Origin: JAOAPY01 sp038237475
GTDB lineage: Bacteria; Acidobacteriota; Blastocatellia; Pyrinomonadales; Pyrinomonadaceae
Assembly: GCA_038237475.1 (NCBI GenBank)
Contig: JBBRYS010000001.1
Coordinates: 581,864-645,863, forward strand
Reading direction: 5' to 3'
Length of the DNA stretch: 64,000 bases
Position numbers and translations under genes: made by a program. Every line of letters starts with the position of its first letter. The stretch's first letter is position 1. Positions 33,447-42,700 of the stretch are shown one piece after another. A model generated the notes under the pieces. The model saw only the letters and a list, made by a program, of their open reading frames with translations, was not told the DNA's origin and ran no database searches.

Positions 33447-35393
33447 TTGCGTAGGGCAAAGACTAGAGAGTTTCCCGTTGCTGAGTGCAAGCGGTGTTGC
33501 AGGCGCCTAAAGATCGTATCGCTCGAACGAATGATTTGCCAAACCTGCCACAAGCATGAGCCGAAGGCCATCTGCAGCGTGTGCAGCTTAGAGAAGCGGT
33601 TCCTGACGGAGGGAGCTGGCGTCTGTCCAGACTGCGTTAAGAAAGCGAGCCGATGTACTGAGGTCGAGTGTGCCAGGTGCGGGAGGACCAAACCGCTTGC
33701 GAAGCTCGGCGGAGAATACTGCAAGCCATGTCAGAGGAAGGTCAATTGTGGTGAGGGCCGATGCTCCGGCTGCGGCAAGGACAAACAGTACGTACTAAAG
33801 AAGGCCAAGCTCTGTAATCGCTGCTACACGATCGGTTACGCGCCGAGAGGGCTGCAAAAGAACCTCGAAACAGTGAGCATATCGAGCGAGTACAACCGAA
33901 CTCTGTTCAATCACCTCGTTGGGTTAATCGATTGGGAGACGGCCGACGAGGAGGCTCGCCGCCGCTTCAGGGACTTCGGCAAATTCCTGCAAACCTATCG
34001 CTTCGACGGGCCGCTCACTTGGGGGAGCATCCTCAAACTTAAATCCGAATTGCCGGGCGCGAGGTTCGTGTACGTTCGCCACTGTCTTCACCAACTCGGC
34101 GAACTCCTGTTGGATCCCTCGAAGGACGAGACCTTGGAAGAGTGCAAGAGAAGGATCAGGCCGCTCGTTTCCATTTCTTCCCTGGAGGCGAACGTCATCG
34201 CGGTCTTTGAGAAATACGATCTTTGGCTCCGCACCGAGCGTAAGAACACACCTAGTGTCAGGCGTGCCCACTTTGCGACGCTGGGTGGCTTCTGGAGGTG
34301 GTGCGCTAGGCGAGGACTGACGTCGCTTGCTATGGTCGAAGCCGCGCATGTCGAAGAATACCTATATACCCTCGGCCTGAAATGGACGTGCCGACACTGC
34401 TCTTTCACGAAGAACGTAACCGCCAGAGGCGAGGCTCCGCCGGCCGCGTGCGAAAATTTGGAGTGCCGCGCGCTCCACTCCTCTGAAAAGATGATTCGTT
34501 GCCTGGCGCGTACGGTGTTCGGGAACCGCGGCAGGCTCCAGGTCTTCTTCGGTTGGCTCAAGGATGTTGAGGAAGGGATCGAAATGAATCCCGCTCCGAC
34601 ACCCCACAGGAGAAAGCGGGGAAAAACAAAGCGATGGAAACGAACGAGAAAATACACGCAGACCATTCAGTATTACGATTGGGAAGTGATTGATGCTCTT
34701 TTGAAGGCCATCGAAGACCCGAAGATGCCGGCCGAAGAGGCCATGGCGCTCTATCTCCTCCTCCACCATGCTTTCTACTTGAGGGAACTCCAGACTGTAC
34801 GAATCCCTTCGCAGTGTCGGCCTCTAGCACTCGGGGTGAAATCGCGTGAGTCGTTGGTAGATGTTCTCAGCCTCGAGTGGCAGCCGCGGGAACTTTCGAG
34901 AGGCAGACAGTTTCTGGGTCGCACTGGAGCGATTCTTCGGCTGGAGCCCGCCGACGAGCCATGGCTGGGAGACTTGGTTAGGCGATTCATGCGAGAGCGT
35001 AATCAGAAACTACGAGATCCAACTAACCCATACCTATTCGTTGGCACCGGCCAGAGCCCTCGCGGCGGACCCGTAGGCTACAGACATTTCAGTCCCCTGA
35101 TCGAGAGTGCCACAGCCCGCGTTACGGGAAGAGTATGTACGGTTGACATATTGGGTAAGTGCTCCAGGCTTCTGTACGCAGAGTTCGGCGGACATGAAGG
35201 CTTTCGGCATTTGCACGAACTTGGTTTGGGGGCGAAATATGCGCTCTCTTACGCGTGGGCTAAACCGGTGAGGGTGGTTCCAAAGGAAGTCGAAGCCGGA
35301 AGAACTAAGCAGCGTCGATCGAGTCTAACGGTTCCGCCCACAGATGTCTTCGGTATTCCAACCTACTTCGGACGAGGGTTGCGTAATGATTAA
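33447..35393 (+). CDS. Zinc-ribbon, tyrosine-recombinase-like protein with eroded active site
   Basis: The product has 648 residues from TTG 33447, with AAGGAG seven bases upstream. The first ~130 residues hold about eight CxxC knuckles (CKRC, CQTC, CSVC, CPDC, CARC, CKPC, CSGC, CNRC), so several zinc ribbons. Another pair of Cys motifs lies at ~312-335. The rest has the helical layout of a phage integrase: FYLRELQTVRI aligns with the first-Arg region, KCSRLLYAEF with HxxR (His lost), and HELGLGAKYALSYAW with LGHxS...Y. It is probably a DNA-binding partner of the active recombinase, not an independent enzyme. This alignment is by eye. Confidence 0.75.
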   Translation: MRRAKTREFPVAECKRCCRRLKIVSLERMICQTCHKHEPKAICSVCSLEKRFLTEGAGVCPDCVKKASRCTEVECARCGRTKPLAKLGGEYCKPCQRKVNCGEGRCSGCGKDKQYVLKKAKLCNRCYTIGYAPRGLQKNLETVSISSEYNRTLFNHLVGLIDWETADEEARRRFRDFGKFLQTYRFDGPLTWGSILKLKSELPGARFVYVRHCLHQLGELLLDPSKDETLEECKRRIRPLVSISSLEANVIAVFEKYDLWLRTERKNTPSVRRAHFATLGGFWRWCARRGLTSLAMVEAAHVEEYLYTLGLKWTCRHCSFTKNVTARGEAPPAACENLECRALHSSEKMIRCLARTVFGNRGRLQVFFGWLKDVEEGIEMNPAPTPHRRKRGKTKRWKRTRKYTQTIQYYDWEVIDALLKAIEDPKMPAEEAMALYLLLHHAFYLRELQTVRIPSQCRPLALGVKSRESLVDVLSLEWQPRELSRGRQFLGRTGAILRLEPADEPWLGDLVRRFMRERNQKLRDPTNPYLFVGTGQSPRGGPVGYRHFSPLIESATARVTGRVCTVDILGKCSRLLYAEFGGHEGFRHLHELGLGAKYALSYAWAKPVRVVPKEVEAGRTKQRRSSLTVPPTDVFGIPTYFGRGLRND

Positions 35394-36180
35394 CCACAGG
35401 TTTCTGAGCTGCGTTAGCAGCTCCTATATACCCTCCCAGCCGTAGCGAGGAAGGCAGTCAAGGGCGCAGCGAACTGTTTTATAGTTCGCGGAGTTTATCG
35501 GAGCGCAGCGAAGACCCTTGACGGCCTCCGCAGCGAAGGCTACTCCGGCGGCAAACTCACTTGGCTTTGATGCCTGAGAAAAGGTGAGGCGTTTGTCGTT
35601 GCTGCCTCTACTGCTAGATCCGCGGCGTGGCCGTACGCCGGAGTTAGGACAATTCCGATCGGGTCCGAAACAGAGTCACACGGAGCGCCGGACTCCGCTT
35701 TCAAATGGTCGAGCGTTTTCCTAACCACAGCTTGCCTCTTAACCACTAGTCTCAAAGTTGCACTTCAAACTTGGATGCACCTTCCCCAAAATGCCGGATC
35801 GAGTTCGACCAGCAGGTCCCACAACGATGGCCAGACAGCCGCGTCAGTATGTTCTAACGTCGTCGGATTCCGTCACAACTTAGCGCCAGTCCCCAGCGGG
35901 GGCGTTAGCGAAGTGAGCACTGCGAGGTGCGCCGAGCGGGCGAGCGAAGCGGAGGCGCAACGGGGAGAATAGATTAAAGGCGAGGCGTCTCGATAACAGA
36001 GATTACGTCCGGGCGCCTTTCCTGGGCGCGGGCTTTGGGAGGACGTAATCCGCTGTTATCGGATGACCGTCCTAGACAGAGGCGAGGGGCTTTATCCTCG
36101 CCGGAGTCCCATTGTTCGACGGCAGTCGCAGGGGCGTTTTCCTGCGGCGCCGGAGAACTTGAAGTGGTTAATATGGTGGA
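35394..36180. other. Strongly self-complementary non-coding block (candidate structured RNA or element end)
   Basis: No gene is supported; a 71-codon frame at 35540-35755 (-) is unconvincing. Exact or near-exact stems: GAGCTGC/GCAGCTC (35406-35423); GGCAGTCAAGGG/CCCTTGACGGCC (35453-35464 with 35515-35526, one mismatch) enclosing GCGAACT/AGTTCGC (35469-35489); CCCC/GGGG (35891-35902); TGCGCC/GGCGCA (35928-35958); a ~20-base stem 35991-36010 with 36041-36061 (CGATAACAG...GATTACGTCC); GGCGAGG/CCTCGCC (36081-36102); CGCAGG/CCTGCG (36127-36146). The phrase AGCGAAG recurs several times. It follows the recombinase module directly. Confidence 0.5.
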
Positions 36181-36511
36181 GCGCCTTGGGAATTCCTCAC
36201 GCAGAAGGTTTTGAGCGATGAAACAAACCGCGAGGCGCAGGTGTCCAAAAACGGGGAATGTTGGGAGGTGCGCCTGCCCAGGGGAGCCGCGAGATCGACC
36301 CTCTTGGGTGCAGCAGGTATGAAATGCCGCAGCACTAGCAATTGGAGAGGATCAGAATCGGCCCTGGAATTTTGTTGACGGGTTTGAGCTGACCCTGATG
36401 GCGGACCGCCGTCCGGCCTGAGCGTTCTTGAACATCTAGAGTCAAAGCTAATTTGAGTGACCAGCGAGATGCCGAGGTGCCCTGCAGCTTCAAAGCAAGG
36501 CAAAACCCTTT
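36181..36511. other. Intergenic region downstream of the zinc-hook ATPase
   Basis: This stretch between the structured block and the stop codon of the leftward ATPase gene shows nothing I can support. A frame on the - strand that runs across it (to 36548) overlaps the ATPase gene and has no family resemblance. Confidence 0.4.
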
Positions 36512-38962
36512 TCACTTCTGCTTTAGGTTCAACCGGAAGCTCCCACAAGCACAGCGTAAATCCACCGGATCAAACCTCGGTGTGAGAGCCAACCATGAGT
36601 CGCACTTCGGTTTCTCGCAGCGAAACTGGTGCAGCAGTTGTCTAAAGGCTGTCACAACCGGCTCGAAATCTTGCCTCGACAGTTCGGCCCACTCGTTATA
36701 GTGAACCGCTTTATTGATGATCCACTGCTCCCCGCCGCAGGTCGCCAGACTCTTGGCGCGTGCCTTCTGAAGCCCCTCAACCTTCACTTTGGCTTGAGCG
36801 TCATCCCATGACTTTGCTGCCTTCTCGGCGCGCTTTAGGAGTTCGCCCTGCCTGCCAATCACAGCACTCAGCAACTCGCCCATGTCATATCCCCCGTCAC
36901 CCCTAAACGAGACCTTCGCTCCCAGTTCGTCCGCCAGGTCTGCGGCCACGTACTCTAAATGCCGACGCAGACGAGCGGCCGCTGTCGGCACTTCATTCTT
37001 GGCTAAGTCTTCGGCTATCGAATCCCAGATCTCCGCGACCTCATCAATAACTGGGCCTGTATCGACGGTCCAAGTATGAAACGCGACTGCTGATTTCGTG
37101 CCAATCAATCCTTCCGTTCGCATCTGGCGCGCCCATACCTGATCATGCGTAGTAATGACGAACTGCGTGTCTGGGAAATATGTCTTCAGGAGCTTACAGA
37201 ACTGCTTGCGATGTTGGGAATCAACAGACATAACCACATCGTCGAGAACTGCGAGCGTGAAATTGGTACCCAGGACCCTCTTCATCAAGGCGAGGTAGAG
37301 GCACACCCCCATTCCGTCCTGATGGCCTTCGCTGTGATATGCGCCGGGTGGGAACATGCCTTTCTTATGGAAGTCCACCAGGAGCCCAAGCTTCCCGTCC
37401 ATAGGTTCAAACTTAGCCTTGAACTCCCCCTCATCATCATGGTTGACGAGTTGATAGTATTTCCCGAAATCTCCCTCAACTTCTGCATATAGTTCTACCA
37501 ACGCAGCCTCGGCAACATCACAATAGACCTTGTAGGCAATTTTTCCGCGGGAAGCTGCCGCATTCTTTGTCTCAGCGTCGCGTCGGAACAGGCGCCAATT
37601 GTTCAATCGCTCTTGGGCGACAACCAGAAAGTCGTGGGCTTCAACAGTTGCACTCTTATCCGGACGTGCCTTCACTTTCTCCCTGGTTAAATCCAGATCG
37701 CTGCTCAGCGTGTCTGGTATCGATGCCCATCCCGACTCAAGTCTCTCTTTCAGCGCAATGGCTCCTTCTAAGGAGGAAAGAGCCTCCGAGAAAGCGAGGA
37801 GATTCCCCGACCATTGCCCTAACCGTTTGACGAATCTCTTGTCTACTTCCGCGATCTTGGTTAGGGGTTCGATGAGCCCCCGAATGCGGATGACCTCCTT
37901 AGAGATTGACCTGCCGGCTTCAAGCAGTTTGTCTCGCACAACCTGCGCTTCTTTCGACTTTTCGAGCTTCTCCTGCAAGTGTGCGCGAAGAGCTCCAATA
38001 TCCCAGTCCGTGTCGCAAAGCGGGCAATGTGGACCGTCGACCAGGTCAAGACCGGACTGGAGGAGCGAGCGTCGCTTGATCGAGGAAAGAAGGTCCGCGT
38101 TCGCTTCTATTTTAAGGATGCTTCTCAACGCCGACTTGACCGCAACCTCGGTAGTGGTTTCGAGGCCTTTGTTTACCGCATCGGAAACTGCATTGATATC
38201 CCTCAATGCTGATTCCTTGGTCTGCGCCGCGCTCCCCTTCGCGCCGCCTTCAGAAATGCCTTCAGCGACGGAGGTATCCTTGGCAATCTCCTTGATCTCT
38301 GACAGACCAAGCAACTTACGCCGTTTGTTAATTGTTAATAGCAAGTCTTCGACAGTGAGCTTCGCCAAGTCGAGATGACGCTTGAGGCTGTCCTCCCCTG
38401 ACTCGGCTTGTGCCTTGGCTGTTGAATAGGCTGTGTTGAGCTTGTTTTCGGTGGTCTTAAGCGTTGCACGCGTCTGATCAATGTCATCGAGCTTGAGCAG
38501 GGTTTGTACATCGCGGGAGCGTTGGGAGGCCTCGGTGAGAATGAACTTGATGATTTCGCGGCGCGAGAGTGTGATTTCGGAATGTTGTGCGATCTCGTCA
38601 AACACCGCCTTAACATCGGCGTCGTTGGGCGTGATCTTCAAGTGTTTCGGCTTCTTTATCCGCCGCGTGATAGATGCCGATTTCCCCAAGTGTGGGATAT
38701 GCACGTCCAAAGTTACGGACGACGCATCAGGATAGCTCCGGGCTTCGACATGTGGCCCGTGATCAGCAAGGTTGAGGTCGCCCGTACCTGAACCCTTAAG
38801 CCGGCCGATCTCCCCAGTAAGCACGAACTGAATTGCATCTACGACACCGCTCTTTCCGGATCCGTTGGGTCCCGAAACCACGAAACTCTCGCGGTTCATT
38901 GTCAGCGTAAGATCCCGTATCCCGCGGAGCTCTTTGATGTGAACACTCTCGATTTGGATCAC
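36512..38962 (-). CDS. Rad50/RecF-like ATPase with zinc hook and C-terminal zinc ribbon
   Basis: The product has 816 residues. Walker A is GPNGSGKS (~32-39). The N- and C-terminal ATPase lobes are separated by coiled coil carrying a zinc-hook-like CPLC (~314, in GPHCPLCDTDWD). Walker B is LAVLDDVVMS (~572), with TTHD shortly after as the H-loop. A ~240-residue extension follows, ending in a Cys cluster (CEKPKCDSW ... LRCACGSF, ~780-810) that should bind zinc. SMC-like ATPases of this size act on DNA ends and are frequent in defence islands. The GTG start overlaps the stop of a 58-residue upstream gene by four bases. No nuclease domain is visible, so an effector may be missing or be the small partner. 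Confidence 0.88.
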   Translation of the reverse strand: MIQIESVHIKELRGIRDLTLTMNRESFVVSGPNGSGKSGVVDAIQFVLTGEIGRLKGSGTGDLNLADHGPHVEARSYPDASSVTLDVHIPHLGKSASITRRIKKPKHLKITPNDADVKAVFDEIAQHSEITLSRREIIKFILTEASQRSRDVQTLLKLDDIDQTRATLKTTENKLNTAYSTAKAQAESGEDSLKRHLDLAKLTVEDLLLTINKRRKLLGLSEIKEIAKDTSVAEGISEGGAKGSAAQTKESALRDINAVSDAVNKGLETTTEVAVKSALRSILKIEANADLLSSIKRRSLLQSGLDLVDGPHCPLCDTDWDIGALRAHLQEKLEKSKEAQVVRDKLLEAGRSISKEVIRIRGLIEPLTKIAEVDKRFVKRLGQWSGNLLAFSEALSSLEGAIALKERLESGWASIPDTLSSDLDLTREKVKARPDKSATVEAHDFLVVAQERLNNWRLFRRDAETKNAAASRGKIAYKVYCDVAEAALVELYAEVEGDFGKYYQLVNHDDEGEFKAKFEPMDGKLGLLVDFHKKGMFPPGAYHSEGHQDGMGVCLYLALMKRVLGTNFTLAVLDDVVMSVDSQHRKQFCKLLKTYFPDTQFVITTHDQVWARQMRTEGLIGTKSAVAFHTWTVDTGPVIDEVAEIWDSIAEDLAKNEVPTAAARLRRHLEYVAADLADELGAKVSFRGDGGYDMGELLSAVIGRQGELLKRAEKAAKSWDDAQAKVKVEGLQKARAKSLATCGGEQWIINKAVHYNEWAELSRQDFEPVVTAFRQLLHQFRCEKPKCDSWLALTPRFDPVDLRCACGSFRLNLKQK

Positions 38963-39135
38963 GGGAGATTCTCCTCGGCGCTGCCTGAGAGAACGGTCAC
39001 CAGAGCCGCGGCATTAAGCTTCTTGTCAGCTTCGAGAAGTGCGCGCAATTGCTCGACGATTGCCTGATTAAAGCCTTCTGACTCGGAAAGCTTCTTGTAG
39101 AACTCCTCTAGGATATTCTCTTGGATGGTTGGCAT
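38959..39135 (-). CDS. 58-residue partner of the zinc-hook ATPase
   Basis: ATG at 39135; the protein begins MPTIQENILEEFYKKLSESE and is acidic and helical, with LRALLEADKKLNAAALV in its second half. Its TGA overlaps the GTG of the ATPase gene (GTGA), a typical sign of translational coupling and a stoichiometric complex. I recognise no family. Small middle components of SMC-like ATPase systems are comparable in position, but no homology is claimed. Confidence 0.7.
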   Translation of the reverse strand: MPTIQENILEEFYKKLSESEGFNQAIVEQLRALLEADKKLNAAALVTVLSGSAEENLP

Positions 39136-39196
39136 GGTCCGGCCTCTTTTGGTTATCTATCCGTTTGAAACTCGATCACTTAACGGTCAACACTTT

Positions 39197-39420
39197 TCAT
39201 TGCCCCAGCCGCATGAGTTCCGGGCTAGCGTCGTTGTTGGCATTGGCCAAATGCTCCAGAAATTCTTTACCGGCCCGCGCAACGCCGGAGCGCCCTCGCT
39301 TAACCAAATGGCCGTCTCGACAGCCTCAATCTGGCAGAAAAAAGGTCGGATGGCCCCAACCGTCCTCAGTCCCCTCGGTTTCTTGTGTTTCTGTTGCTGG
39401 GTGCCAAGCTCACTCACCAT
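39197..39420 (-). pseudogene. Relic of a DEAD/DEAH restriction helicase (BPTD_3080-like)
   Basis: On this strand the frame reads IRPFFCQIEAVETAIWLSE, then shifts, and the next frame continues GKEFLEHLANANNDASPELM, ending RLGQ-stop at 39197. Both pieces match, in order, the segment that precedes the Walker A motif in large restriction helicases of the BPTD_3080 type (family recalled from memory). The homology stops just where the ATP-binding motif should begin, and nothing further is found. It is a truncated and frameshifted relic of a former restriction-type gene. Confidence 0.65.
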
Positions 39421-39795
39421 CAGAGCGAGGTCCGGGTGGAGTCCCGTAATACTGCCTCATTTATCGACGGATTGCCACTGACTGATGATGGGCTGGAAAG
39501 GGCGACGCGGCGCGGTTTGATGGCTTTGAAAATGTGCCCCCTCGTAGGGACAAAAGGAACCGACTTGGTGCCCACTCTGCACACCGAAGAGCGAAAAGGA
39601 GAGGAGCACTCGGAGCAAAGCGAAGAGTTGTGCGGATGGGCTGTGGTTTACGATGAAGCGCAGAGCGGAAGGACTTAGATCGACTTTCTTCTTCCGCGTT
39701 GTCGTCGGCTTGGAATGGAAGCTGCAGCCCTACTCAGGCGCTAACGCGGATCAGCATGATGTGATTGAGTGCTTTGGCATCTTTCGACTTGAAGC
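39421..39795. other. Intergenic region beyond the helicase relic
   Basis: I see no intact gene. The stretch may hold further unreadable relic sequence of the same helicase (INEAVLRDSTRT in one frame of the - strand near 39445), but this is weak. Confidence 0.35.
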
Positions 39796-42700
39796 TTACC
39801 GAGCAGGTTGCCGTTGAGGTTGAGCCGTACCACGCGCAGAATTGATTGCTTCGATTATAGAGTCTTTCTCTTGCTGCTCAAAAAACCACCAGTTTGTACT
39901 CCAAACCCGGTGCATTCGCCAACCTAACTTCTCTCTCAACCAGCGCTCCCTTGCTCTATCGCGCGTTCTAGCAACCAATGAGCTGTGATAACCAGCGCCA
40001 TCACACTCTATTGCGAGCAAGTTCTTACCGCGATCCTTGACGACAATATCTAGCCGAAACCTACCTGCGCCGTATTGGCATTCGATTTCATATCCTTCAT
40101 TCTCGAGAAACTCAACAACTTGTTCCTCGAAGGGTGATTCGCAGTGCACCACATTTGAGACTCCGTCACGTTTCCGTTCGAACCGTTTGCTGCCAATACC
40201 AAAAGTGCGTGCCTGTTCAGTGTTCTCTAAACCGACGAGCAATGCTTTCAGACACTGAAAGCCTTTGCTTTGTGCACCGCTTGATTCCAAATCAACGGCC
40301 TTCAGCGATGAAACTACAGTGAATCCACTACGTGACCGTGTGATTGCAACATTCAGGCGGCGTTCGCCGCCACTCTTGGTCAAGGGTCCAAGAACAGAAG
40401 CACTGAAATGTCCTGCCGGATTCTTTCCGTATGTGAGACTCAGGATAATGCGGTCCATCTCATCGCCTTGAACAGTCTCCAGATTTCGCAGGAAGAACTT
40501 GGATTCGTCGGCGCAAAACGCACGCAGTTTTTCCGATGTAAACATCTGGAGCTCCGCGTCTATGAGGTCCATTTGTGGAATGTTCATAGTAACGACGCCA
40601 AGGGACTTTTCGGGACATTCATTTACGTGCAACTCAATGAGTTTAACGACCTCCTTTGCCTCAGTTGGGTTGTTGCGCTGCCCCGCGGTTTCTGAGTAGA
40701 CGGCATTTGGAACATAGTGTAATCGGCGACCAATACCGCTGACGTGAGCCGGTGGGTACATCTCTAGCAGTCCCGTGCCTGGCTGGCCTGGGGTCTTGCT
40801 ATAAAACCAATCATTTGAAAAGCGAATCAGGTCCGGTGTTTCACTGCGGTAATGCGACATTAACATTACTTGCGTCTTGTCTTCCTCGAACACACCCCCG
40901 AATTCATCCAGCAAGCTCTCGCTAATGCCAAAATCCTGAACCTCCGAATCGGCTTCCGGATTCACAAATCCCGCAAAAAAATCGGTTGGCGGGAGTTGGT
41001 TCTTATCTCCAACGATGATCACTTGTTTACCAAACGACATTGACAATAGGCCATCAAGAATGCGGATTTGGGATGCCTCATCGAAGATCACCAAATCGAA
41101 CGGCACGCCATACTCCTCAAAAACCTGTGAGTCGATCAAGTTGGCCAATGACGTAGGACTCATCATCCAACATGACTTCGCATTTAAGAGGTAATCCAAA
41201 TGTGCGTTAACCAATTCACGCACAGTGCCGCGAATGCGCTGCAACCCCGCAAGCCGGCGAAGCTCAGAATCGCTGTGTGCTGCCGCAACGGCAGCTTTCT
41301 GCATTGAGTCTCGGAGCCTGCCCTTTAGATGGTTGATCACCCACGACCCCAGCTTCTCGTCTTGTTCCATGAATCCCTTGAGCGTTTGCTTGAACTCAGA
41401 TCCATGAGGCTTTGCAATCGGATCGCAGAGCCGTAGCAAGTTAAAGCAAAAGAGTCTTTCAGCATGTTCCGGTTTTACGGAACCTTCGAGAATCTTGGCC
41501 CACAAAGCTTTTATTTCCGGAAAAGCTGGGATCTTATTTCGCCAGCGTCTCTTCTCTAACCAAAGATGGCGTCGCGGCAGATCAGTCAGAATCTCGATCA
41601 CGAGGGCACTTAGGGAATCATAGTCTTCCAAGCTTGCGATGGGGTGGTCAAAGAAAGTTTGCAGACTACTATACGCTAACTCCATCGCCTTCTGGTGGCC
41701 ATGCAGGTTATGACTTAGTTTCAGCCATAGTGGGCTATCAATATCGAGTCTCTGCTGTCCCCGAAGGCGTTCAAACACATCACGCCATTCGATTATCCGA
41801 TGGAGCCATTCCCAATTGGGCTCAATTTCCCGCTCACCCTGCAACTCAATGTACTTCGTCAGCGGCTCAAGCTCCCTGTCACAAACCGCAAATTCTTTTT
41901 GCGCCGCGAAAGCTTCGATAACTCCTCTGGTTCGGTCCCCATCCTGTTTTTCGCATTCGGCCAGGAATCTCTCAATACGCTGCTGACAGTGTTCGTAGTA
42001 CTTGAGCGCGGTTTCCACGTTGTCACTCAACTTGTCCGGAAAGACTAATTTGTCAAAACTCTCAAGGAGAGTCTGCACTTGGGAGAGCAAACTCGGGTTG
42101 GGAAACTCCCAGAAGGTTTGCCAGTGTACATTGCTGATTTCAAAGAGATCATTTCTCCCACGCATCTGCTCGACTAAGACCGCGCTCTTCTCAAGCGTCC
42201 GGACCTCCTCCAGAGCAAGATACTTCTCAGAATGATCAGGTTCCTCGTGAGCGACCGCGAGGTAGGCAGAGGTCAATTGCTTTAATACTGGATGGGTTTC
42301 CGAAGCTGATCGAAATGATTCCACATTTCGTAAAGCACCAACAGCTTGGAGTGTGACTTCTTGCCATTGCTTGAAACGCCGAGGAGGGATTGCGGGAAAG
42401 ACCTGGCGCAGGGCGTACTTGCATTTCCTATCATTGACGAAGTGTAGGCAGTAACTGACAAAATTAAATCCGTGCTCAGCCTTTGCTTCTACGTGTGTCC
42501 AATGCGTTTGGGAAACTCGTTCAAGCGCGACGAAGTGAAGCGGCAGTGGTGCACCCTTTGCTGCACTTGCACAGGCTTGGAAATGCGCTTTCCATCCGGC
42601 AACCGATAGTACTGGCGTTGCTTCGGGCGTCCACCAAGTTCGAGGAATTGATGCGTGCAAGTTACCCAGAGACAAAATAGCCTGAAGCTGGGCACGGCGG

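Noticed and set aside
35881..36010. Integron attC-like site (CAACTTAGC ... GCGTTAGCG)
   Set aside because: The core does not fit GTTRRRY with a matching AAC partner, and no IntI-type integrase is present.
36168..36548. 126-codon frame on the - strand past the zinc-hook ATPase
   Set aside because: It overlaps the ATPase 3' end in another frame and lacks protein-like features.
36512..38962. Gabija-type GajA or OLD nuclease
   Set aside because: The ATPase has no TOPRIM motifs; the C-terminal part is a zinc-ribbon extension instead.
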